Source of the DNA: Pseudobdellovibrionaceae bacterium
GTDB lineage: Bacteria; Bdellovibrionota; Bdellovibrionia; Bdellovibrionales; UBA1609
Assembly: GCA_020635075.1 (NCBI GenBank)
Contig: JACKAM010000001.1
Location: forward strand, 1,116,001-1,180,000
DNA length: 64,000 nt
Direction of reading: 5' to 3'
Made by a program: the position numbers and the translations under genes
Part shown: positions 58,462 to 64,000 of the stretch, piece by piece
Numbering within the stretch: the first letter of the stretch is position 1
Layout: the number at the start of each line of letters is the position of its first letter
The notes under the pieces: generated by a model
Seen by the model: only the letters and a program-made list of their open reading frames with translations
Databases searched by the model: none
What the model was told of the DNA's origin: nothing

Positions 58462-59024
58462 CAGACCTCCATCAGCCCTTCGGGAAGGTCCATTTCAATC
58501 TCTTTGGCCGCAAAGCGAATTTCGACAATAAACTCCTCGACCAGAGGGATTTCAAATTCGGCATCACCCGCCTGTACACGGATGATGTCCTGGGGGCCAT
58601 TACTGGAAAAGCCGACAATTTGTCCGACCGGCCCCCCGCCCTTCTGGATCACGCTGAAACCTTCGATCTCGGCCAAATAAATGGTTTCCCCCGGTTCGGA
58701 CACGAGAAATTCTTCGGGAATAAAGAACTCGGCCCCTTTAAGCTCCTCGGCCTGATTGCGATCGGTAATGGTCTCGGTCTTGGCAATAAAGCCCTGCTTG
58801 TGAACCCGGGCATTCTTCAGCGGGATCTCCAACCAGCCACCTCGGCCAGTGTGATAAAGCTGAACAACCTTGAGGTCCTGCAACCAACTGGTCTCACCCG
58901 AAAAGATAAGCACATAAAGCTCACCACGGATCCCATGGGCATCTTTGACTTTGCCCACCAGGCGTAAACCCCGCTCTTGCGCCTCCTGGGGGGGATGTTG
59001 AGACTTTACCTTTGTTCCGCTCAT
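58461..59024 (-). CDS. rimM: Ribosome maturation factor RimM
   Basis: Protein of about 187 residues starting at ATG 59024 with an AGAGAGA site; the frame runs to 59072. It has the N-terminal RimM domain (about 20-110: LVGKVKDAHGIRGELYVLIF) and the PRC-barrel (about 115-185: ETIYLAEIEGFSVI, GPVGQIVGFSSNGPQDIIRVQAGDAEFEIPLVEEFI). RimM binds S19 and helps 30S head maturation. A hairpin with a U-run between this gene and khpA could let it be transcribed at a different level. Confidence 0.93.
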   Translation of the reverse strand: MSGTKVKSQHPPQEAQERGLRLVGKVKDAHGIRGELYVLIFSGETSWLQDLKVVQLYHTGRGGWLEIPLKNARVHKQGFIAKTETITDRNQAEELKGAEFFIPEEFLVSEPGETIYLAEIEGFSVIQKGGGPVGQIVGFSSNGPQDIIRVQAGDAEFEIPLVEEFIVEIRFAAKEIEMDLPEGLMEV

Positions 59025-59049
59025 TCTGATTGATCTCTCTTTTGACAAC

Positions 59050-59077
59050 AAAAAACGGCTGTGGTTCCCCACAGCCG
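59050..59077 (-). terminator. Intrinsic terminator or attenuator between khpA and rimM
   Basis: CGGCTGTGG (59056-59064) pairs perfectly with CCACAGCCG (59069-59077), a 9-bp stem with a 4-base loop. On the minus strand it is followed by six T residues (59055-59050). It lies 28 bases after khpA and before rimM. It looks like a true terminator inside an otherwise continuous operon; a partial attenuator is a possible reading. Confidence 0.8.
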
Positions 59078-59104
59078 CCCATCATTCAATTCTTCTTACT
59101 GGTC

Positions 59105-59350
59105 TTATTCGACAATTTCCAGAACAGAACGCTTCTGCAACTTAGTGCTGGCAGCATTCAAAATCGTTCTCATGGAACGGGCGGTTCTGCCCTGTTTGCC
59201 GATGACCTTACCCAAGTCCTCTTTGGCCACTTTCAGTTCAACAACTGTAGTCTGCTCACCGATGACTTCGTTCACTTCCACTTCTTCGGGCTTGTCCACC
59301 AGACTCTTGGCCATGAATTCAACCAGGTCTTTCAAGCTTGACGGATCCAT
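59105..59350 (-). CDS. khpA: KH-domain RNA-binding protein KhpA
   Basis: Protein of about 81 residues from ATG 59350, 6 bases after GAGGTGAGA; the frame reads on to 59413. It is one KH domain, with the GxxG loop in [20 protein letters not shown] and a C-terminal strand-helix [12 protein letters not shown]. The family (YlqC/KhpA) forms dimers or a complex with KhpB and binds RNA; it is typically found next to rpsP, as here. It acts in the cytoplasm. The next gene downstream is rimM across a terminator. Confidence 0.92.
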   Translation of the reverse strand: MDPSSLKDLVEFMAKSLVDKPEEVEVNEVIGEQTTVVELKVAKEDLGKVIGKQGRTARSMRTILNAASTKLQKRSVLEIVE

Positions 59351-59425
59351 TCTCACCTCACTCACTACTGACTCAGATTCAACTTCAGCGGCGCCAGTGT
59401 AGCTCATGCACACTAGCCAGTAATG

Positions 59426-59677
59426 TTAATTTTTCCCTTGTTCCGCTTTGCGAATGAGACTCTTGACCCGATCTGTCGGGCGGGCGCCCTTTTTGATCCA
59501 CTCTTGGGTCTTAGTGAGGTCCAACTCCAAGCCCTTTTCCTTACCTGAAGGGTTCGGGTTGTAGTGGCCAAGAACTTCCAGGAAACGTCCCTGGGGGTGG
59601 CGACGCTGGTCTGCCACAGTGATGCGATACTTAGGTGCGTGTGTTGCTCCAACACGATTCAAACGAATCACGACCAT
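59426..59677 (-). CDS. rpsP: Small ribosomal subunit protein S16
   Basis: Protein of 83 residues from ATG 59677, 8 bases after AAGGAG. The S16 signature VVIRLNRVGATHAPKYRITVADQRRHPQGRFLEVLG and the middle GLELDLTKTQEWIKKGARPTDRV are clear (short excerpts: IRLNRVGATHAPKYRI, GRFLEVLGHYNPNP). It is in the 30S body, needed for assembly. It is the first gene of the biogenesis block, with khpA 75 bases downstream. Confidence 0.96.
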   Translation of the reverse strand: MVVIRLNRVGATHAPKYRITVADQRRHPQGRFLEVLGHYNPNPSGKEKGLELDLTKTQEWIKKGARPTDRVKSLIRKAEQGKN

Positions 59678-59799
59678 TGAGATAACTCCTTATTACTCAG
59701 TTCTGATCCAAGTTCAGATACGTAGAAGACCCCCGAGACAACAAATGCCTCCGGGTTTTCCATTCAAACGGCCTTTTCGCAGGCGGTCTAAGCCCTAGA

Positions 59800-59828
59800 C
59801 ATTTACTCGCTTTGGGTTTGAATCGCAA
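59800..59828 (-). promoter_or_regulatory. Possible promoter for the rpsP operon
   Basis: On the minus strand, TTGCGA (59828-59823) and TAAATG (59805-59800) are separated by 17 bases. Both are partial matches to the sigma-70 consensus. A start near 59793 would give a leader of about 115 bases before rpsP. A promoter is needed in this 228-base gap because ffh, upstream, ends at 59906, but the exact site is uncertain. Confidence 0.3.
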
Positions 59829-59864
59829 GGGTAAAGATTGAAAAGAATTTATGTTTTTCAAATT

Positions 59865-59901
59865 CCGGAGAGGGAAATCGGCAATTTCCCACGGCCTCCG
59901 G
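59865..59901 (-). terminator. Hairpin after ffh
   Basis: CCGGAG (59865-59870) pairs with CTCCGG (59896-59901), and inside GGGAAAT pairs with ATTTCCC (59872-59878 with 59884-59890). The stem is about 13 bp with small bulges. It lies 5 bases after the ffh stop on the minus strand. The bases that follow are AATTTGAAAAACAT, with no continuous T-run, so it is a terminator-like hairpin of uncertain efficiency. Confidence 0.4.
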
Positions 59902-59905
59902 GGAT

Positions 59906-61246
59906 TTAAAAGGGAAAGCCCATGCCACGGCCTCCACCTCGGCCCATCCCCATTTTCATCATTTGGGACATCATCTTTTTGGCCCCCTCAAACTGCTTCA
60001 CGAACTTGTTCACATCCTGAACCCGGGTGCCCGAGCCATTGGCTATCCTTAAGCGTCTGGAACCATTCAGGATTTTATAGTTCTCACGTTCTTCTGGAGT
60101 CATGGAGCGGATAATGGCTTCGATTTTCTTGAGTTCCTTGTCCGGCGGGGTCATATCCTTCATCTTCTTCATCATCTGGCCCGCCCCGGGGATCATCTTG
60201 AGCAGACTTTCCATGGAACCCAGCTTTTTCATGGTCTGAATCTGCTGAAGAAAGTCCTCCATGGTGAACTGGTTTTTGGCCATTTTCTTGGCTGATTCCA
60301 TGGCCGACTTCTCGTCGATCACCTCTTGGGCCTTTTCGACAAGACTCAACACATCGCCCATGTCCAGGATTCGGCTGGCCAGACGATCCGGATGAAAAAC
60401 CTCAAGGGCCGACACCTTTTCACCCACGCCGAGAAACTTAATGGGCACTCCCGTGGCTTCGCGGATACTCAGAGCCGCACCCCCACGGGCATCACCATCC
60501 ACTTTGGTGAGAATCAAACCACTCAATCCGAGCTTTTCGTGAAAGCCCTCAGCCACATTGACCGACTGCTGACCGAGCATGGCATCGGCAACCAGGAGAA
60601 TCTCCTTCGGCTCCCACACGCCTTTCAGGCGCTTGAGTTCCTCCATCAGTTCTTCATCAATTTGCAGTCGACCGGCGGTATCGACAATGACCACGTCGAC
60701 CATCTCATCAGCTGCCCACTTTTTGGCCGCCTCAAGAAGCTCTTCCGGTTTTTTGCCAGCCTCAGAGGGAAAAACGGGCAAGTTGTTTTGCTTACCCAAA
60801 GTCTTGAGCTGCTCAATCGCGGCTGGACGATAGACGTCCACCGGAATCAGACCGGGCTTCTTACCGAGTTTTTGTCGGATGTGGAGGGCGAGCTTGGCCG
60901 AACTGGTTGTCTTTCCCGTTCCCTGCAAGCCCACCAAAAAAATCACACCTGGATTGCCGCGGACATTAAGCTCAACTGCCTCTTCACCTAAAACCCGAAC
61001 CAACTCTTCATGGACGATCTTCACAAACTGCTGACCCGCGGTGATACTGGTCAGAACTTCTTCACCCAGGGCCTTTTCCTTCACACGATCGACAAAGCTT
61101 TTCACCACTTTAAAATTCACGTCGGCTTCAAGCAGACTCATGCGAATTTCTTTAATGGTATCTTGGATGTTCTTCTCGGTGATCCGCCCCTGACCGCGAA
61201 TTTTCTTAAGACTGCCGAGCAATTTATCCTGAAGATTATCAAACAT
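59906..61246 (-). CDS. ffh: Signal recognition particle protein Ffh
   Basis: Targets nascent membrane and exported proteins to the translocon, with 4.5S RNA and FtsY. The 446-residue protein has the N domain (1-90), the G domain with VGLQGTGKTTSSAKLALHI, the VDVYRPAAIEQLK and DTAGRLQIDEELM blocks and TKVDGDARGGAALSI. The C-terminal M domain is rich in Met (FLQQIQTMKKLGSMESLLKMI, KKMMSQMMKMGMG). It ends in a Gly/Met/Arg-rich tail. ATG 61246 follows AAAGG by 7 bases. It lies 19 bases after the ABC permease gene, on the same strand. Confidence 0.97.
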   Translation of the reverse strand: MFDNLQDKLLGSLKKIRGQGRITEKNIQDTIKEIRMSLLEADVNFKVVKSFVDRVKEKALGEEVLTSITAGQQFVKIVHEELVRVLGEEAVELNVRGNPGVIFLVGLQGTGKTTSSAKLALHIRQKLGKKPGLIPVDVYRPAAIEQLKTLGKQNNLPVFPSEAGKKPEELLEAAKKWAADEMVDVVIVDTAGRLQIDEELMEELKRLKGVWEPKEILLVADAMLGQQSVNVAEGFHEKLGLSGLILTKVDGDARGGAALSIREATGVPIKFLGVGEKVSALEVFHPDRLASRILDMGDVLSLVEKAQEVIDEKSAMESAKKMAKNQFTMEDFLQQIQTMKKLGSMESLLKMIPGAGQMMKKMKDMTPPDKELKKIEAIIRSMTPEERENYKILNGSRRLRIANGSGTRVQDVNKFVKQFEGAKKMMSQMMKMGMGRGGGRGMGFPF

Positions 61247-61265
61247 CCCTAAAACCTTTCATTCA

Positions 61266-62069
61266 CTACCAACGCGAAAAAGAACCCTTGCGAAGACTTA
61301 CCAATGCCACTCCATGGAAAAACAAAAGGGCTAAAATCGCCACCGGTGCAGAGGTGGTCAATGGTACATCGGACACCCCCAAAATCCCATAGCGCACACC
61401 GTTGATCAAATACAACAATGGGTTGGCTTGGGAGAGACTTTTCCAAAAGGGGTGAAGATTTTCAATGGAAAAAAACACCCCGCCCAAATAGAGCAAGGGC
61501 AGGAGGACAAAACTGGACACGGCACTCAGCTGGTCCACGGTTTTGGCCCAAAAGGCGACAAAAACCCCCAGCTTGGCAAATGCCAATCCACCGAGCACCA
61601 AGAAGTACAACAGCCACAGCGGATGCTGTATCACCAACCACCCCCCGTGGGTGGTGTGGTAAAAAAGTTGACCCACTCCAAAAGTGATAGTTCCCACAGT
61701 CAGCCCGCGCGTGAGGCCCCCAAAGGCAAAAGCCCAGATGATTTGCTGGTCGCTCAGGGGTGACACGCGGAAGTCTTCCAGATCGCCGCCAAACTTGGCA
61801 CTGACAATAGAGCTGGAACTATTTTGAAAACAATTGTTCAAACAGCTCATCATGATCAGACCGGGAATCAAGAATGCCAAATAACTCACTCCACCTGGAA
61901 CACTGATACTGGCTCCAAGACTGACACCAAAAATCAGCAGGTAGAGAGTCGAGTTAATCATCGGCGCCACCAGAGTTTGAATTAAAACCTTCAGGTAACG
62001 CCTGATTTCACGGCAAAAAAGAACGAAAAAAGGGGTAAACCTAATTTCTTGCTTCAGCTCTGGAATCAT
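61266..62069 (-). CDS. ABC-2 type transporter permease
   Basis: Integral membrane protein of 267 residues with about six helices (for example LVAPMINSTLYLLIFGVSLG, YLAFLIPGLIMMSCLNN, LLYFLVLGGLAFAKLGVF, LSAVSSFVLLPLLYLGGVFF). The pattern is the ABC-2 family: a conserved SIENLHPFWKSLSQANPLLYLINGVRYGILG near the C-terminus. It pairs with the ATP-binding protein just upstream, whose stop it overlaps by 4 bases (ATGA). Together they would export a hydrophobic substrate, possibly a polysaccharide, lipid or drug; no substrate can be inferred. The gene continues into the ffh transcript. Confidence 0.85.
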   Translation of the reverse strand: MIPELKQEIRFTPFFVLFCREIRRYLKVLIQTLVAPMINSTLYLLIFGVSLGASISVPGGVSYLAFLIPGLIMMSCLNNCFQNSSSSIVSAKFGGDLEDFRVSPLSDQQIIWAFAFGGLTRGLTVGTITFGVGQLFYHTTHGGWLVIQHPLWLLYFLVLGGLAFAKLGVFVAFWAKTVDQLSAVSSFVLLPLLYLGGVFFSIENLHPFWKSLSQANPLLYLINGVRYGILGVSDVPLTTSAPVAILALLFFHGVALVSLRKGSFSRW

Positions 62070-62968
62070 AAGTGGCCTCCAATGACCTGGCGGAAGACGT
62101 CCTCCAAATTACCCTCTTCAATCTTAAGGTCCTCGATGGCATTAAGCTCCACTTGAAGTTCCTGGAGCAAGTCTCCCAATCCCATGTGGTATGGAACCCG
62201 AAACTCCACAACTTGCTCTTCCTGACGGATCAAGAGAGGGTGATTAAAGTCTCTCAGTGCCCCTTTGAATTGCAAGCGCACTTGGCGGTGAGTGAATTCG
62301 GTAATGAGGTCCGCGGTATTGCCAAGGCGCTGAAGTCTCCCCATGTGGATCATCCCCACCCGATCACAAAGGCGTTCAGCCTCCTCTAGGTAGTGAGTGG
62401 TCAACAAAATGGTCATCCCCTGTTCTCGCAACTCTTTAACAAAGTCCCACAAGGTCGCACGCAACTCAATATCCACGCCGGCTGTGGGTTCGTCGAGCAA
62501 CAGAAGCTTTGGCCGATGAACCAGAGCCTTGGCAATCAGCAGGCGGCGCTTCATTCCACCACTGAGCTGCTTCACCCTTTTATGACGATGGTCCCACAGG
62601 GCAAGGCGCTTAAGGAGGTATTGCTCCTGCTCCCGGTTGTTGCGAATACCATAATAACCGGAGTGGAAAGACAGAACCTCTTCAATGTTAAAGTAACCGT
62701 GGTTGACCAGCTCCTGGGGCACCAGACCCACCCGAACCTTGGCGAGTCTCGGCTCTTGGGTGACATCGTGGCCGAACACCTGAACCCGACCTGAAGTGGG
62801 CTTTTCCAATGTGACGATGGTCGAGATGACAGATGTCTTTCCCGCCCCGTTGGGCCCCAACAGACCAAAGATCTCGCCCGGCTTGAGACTGAAGCTCACT
62901 CCGTCGACAGCCCGTAAAGAGCCATAATCCTTCACCAAATTTTCCACAATCAGGGGTGATAACGACAT
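62066..62968 (-). CDS. ABC transporter ATP-binding protein
   Basis: ATPase of 300 residues with all motifs: Walker A GLLGPNGAGKTSVIS, signature LSGGMKRRLLIAKAL, Walker B LLLLDEPTAGVD, and switch His LLTTHYLEEAERL. The C-terminal extension of about 85 residues (LQFKGALRDFNHPLLIRQEEQ, ELNAIEDLKIEEGNLEDVFRQVIGG) matches the DrrA/ABC-2 exporter type. It is the first gene of the two-gene exporter and starts the run that includes ffh. No regulator is adjacent; the HD-GYP gene is divergent from it by 130 bases. Confidence 0.9.
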   Translation of the reverse strand: MSLSPLIVENLVKDYGSLRAVDGVSFSLKPGEIFGLLGPNGAGKTSVISTIVTLEKPTSGRVQVFGHDVTQEPRLAKVRVGLVPQELVNHGYFNIEEVLSFHSGYYGIRNNREQEQYLLKRLALWDHRHKRVKQLSGGMKRRLLIAKALVHRPKLLLLDEPTAGVDIELRATLWDFVKELREQGMTILLTTHYLEEAERLCDRVGMIHMGRLQRLGNTADLITEFTHRQVRLQFKGALRDFNHPLLIRQEEQVVEFRVPYHMGLGDLLQELQVELNAIEDLKIEEGNLEDVFRQVIGGHL

Positions 62969-63098
62969 TAAGACCTCAAAAGTCCAACACTATAACCTAG
63001 GTCGAGTGCCGGGGAAAAGGAATGATGCGGGCCCACCCCAGTCAATAGTGAGCCCCCTCGCTTGAGAATTTCTCAAATATTTCCGAAAAGTTAGTGAT

Positions 63099-64000
63099 AT
63101 GAATACCCAGGACATGATCCCCATTCCCATTCGCGAGTTCATCAGCGGATTGACCGTCCCGGTCGATCTTTACGTAAAGCTGGGGGATGACAAGTTTGTT
63201 CTCATTGCCAAGCAGGGAACCAAAACCCAAAAGGACCACCTGACCTCTTACAAAGAAAAAGACGTGGAATATTTGTGGGTGGAAAAGGCCGCCTATCATA
63301 AGATCTCCAATCAGACTATTCAATTGGCCGGCATTGTCCTTAGCAAAAAGGATCTGGATTCAGGCAAGAAGACTCAGGTGGTAACCGCCGCTGCGCAAAC
63401 CATGTTTCGCCATCTGGATCACTTGGGCCTTGATGAGATAGCCTTTAGTCAGGCCAAACAGGTGGCCGATGTGACCGTGCAACTGGTGGAGTGCCACAGT
63501 CGCATATCCCAACTGATGGATAGCCTCAATCAGTGTAGCGACGATCTGCTTCGCCACTCTATGGCGGTAAGCGCGGTTTCAACAATGCTCGGCCAAGCAC
63601 ACAACTGGCAAGGCAAAGGCACCATGGAGAAGCTGGCCCTCGGGGGCCTTCTCCATGACATTGGCAAAAAAGCCCTGCCCGATGATCTTCTTAAAAAAGC
63701 CCGGGTTCACATGACCTTTGAAGAACTGCAGCTCTACGAAACCCATGCCTTTAAAGGTATGGATATGGCCACAGGCTTGGGACTCATTCCGGATGATATT
63801 GTGGCCATGATTTACCAGCACCACGAGAATTCGTTGGGACAGGGGTTCCCTCAACGCCTCAGAGATTTGAAGACCCATCCCTTTGCCCGCATCGTGGCCC
63901 TAGCTGATGCCTTTGTGAACCTCACCGTGGCCAACCCCAATTGCCCGGTGCCGAAAACAGCTCATGAAGCAGTAGACTACATTGAGTTGGCTATGGGACA
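63099..64000 (+). CDS. HD-GYP domain protein (partial, runs off right edge)
   Basis: At least 300 residues of an open frame from ATG 63099 to the window end. The N-terminal part (about 1-120) is a domain that starts IPIPIREFISGLTVPVDLYVKLG, with PilZ-like or flexible features. The HD-GYP domain follows from about 140: the HD pair is in LLHDIGKKALPDDLL, the next His in ETHAFKGMDMATGLGLIPDDIV, and IYQHHENSLGQGFPQRL contains the HHE-x(n)-G-x-G-x-P motif. These residues hydrolyse c-di-GMP. The phosphodiesterase activity is inferred from the intact motif. A c-di-GMP target domain at the N-terminus is possible. It has a weak ribosome site and is divergent from the ABC exporter. Confidence 0.8.
   Translation, partial: MNTQDMIPIPIREFISGLTVPVDLYVKLGDDKFVLIAKQGTKTQKDHLTSYKEKDVEYLWVEKAAYHKISNQTIQLAGIVLSKKDLDSGKKTQVVTAAAQTMFRHLDHLGLDEIAFSQAKQVADVTVQLVECHSRISQLMDSLNQCSDDLLRHSMAVSAVSTMLGQAHNWQGKGTMEKLALGGLLHDIGKKALPDDLLKKARVHMTFEELQLYETHAFKGMDMATGLGLIPDDIVAMIYQHHENSLGQGFPQRLRDLKTHPFARIVALADAFVNLTVANPNCPVPKTAHEAVDYIELAMG

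Noticed and set aside
1..64000. tRNA or rRNA genes, riboswitches and CRISPR arrays
   Set aside because: I looked in all gaps longer than 100 bases for cloverleaf or CCA-like ends, conserved rRNA blocks and regularly spaced repeats and found none that I could support.

Overview
The window looks like chromosomal core genome from a predatory-type Gram-negative bacterium of the Bdellovibrionota (Bdellovibrio / Pseudobdellovibrionaceae-like). Supporting signs are the mix of proteobacterial housekeeping genes (guaA-guaB, dnaE, miaB, the rpsP-khpA-rimM-trmD-rplS block, ffh, lptD) with many small exported proteins and lipoproteins, an unusual FQNC-type lipoprotein signal, GYF_2-domain and DUF4360 proteins, TPR-winged-helix regulators, a CHASE2 cyclase, a STAS protein and a HD-GYP protein. 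This assignment is an inference from gene content; no rRNA is present. Gene density is high, both strands are used, and I see no tRNA, rRNA, CRISPR array, transposase or prophage.

Layout. 1-5.3 kb: a truncated lipoprotein and an exported FlgT-like protein, a nucleotidyltransferase overlapping a 48-residue helical micro-gene (toxin-antitoxin-like), a small exported protein, a TPR/winged-helix regulator and a divergent lipoprotein. 5.4-16.3 kb (all minus strand): a housekeeping run of miaB, a bifunctional-nuclease-domain protein, a gamma-carbonic-anhydrase-like protein, guaB, a PEGA lipoprotein, guaA and dnaE, interrupted at 10.4-10.95 kb by a large imperfect palindrome and a repeat copy. 16.4-18.1 kb: an unknown protein, a nested repeat element and a histone-H1-like zinc-knuckle protein. 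18.2-24.5 kb: a DUF4097 exported protein, a thiolase-SCOT ketone-body operon, a cyclic-nucleotide-binding protein and pyruvate kinase. 24.6-33.6 kb: a giant coiled coil, a FecR-like/TPR coupled pair, argS, HU, and a coupled ChaN-like/GYF_2 pair. 33.8-43.7 kb: a VKOR-DsbA fusion, coiled-coil and STAS genes that overlap tail to tail, a CHASE2 adenylate cyclase, and a cell-surface operon with two fibronectin-like lipoproteins and a predicted barrel. 44-53.3 kb: lptD, two DUF4360 proteins, a secreted protein translationally coupled to a second TPR/winged-helix regulator, and Cys-rich exported proteins. 53.4-64 kb: an M28 peptidase, small exported proteins, the ribosome-biogenesis block (rpsP, khpA, rimM, trmD, a SPOUT methyltransferase, rplS, rnhB, yraN), ffh behind a two-gene ABC exporter, and a truncated HD-GYP gene.

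How the parts fit. Purine synthesis (IMP to XMP to GMP) is encoded by guaB and guaA in one minus-strand stretch. The thiolase and SCOT subunits form a compact acetoacetate/acetyl-CoA module. Second-messenger genes are scattered: cAMP synthesis (CHASE2 cyclase), a likely cAMP receptor, and c-di-GMP hydrolysis (HD-GYP). Much of the remainder builds or decorates the envelope. The least explained elements are the 251-bp palindrome, the nested repeat family present at two loci, the paired TPR/winged-helix regulators, the histone-tail zinc-knuckle protein and the GYF_2/ChaN pair.
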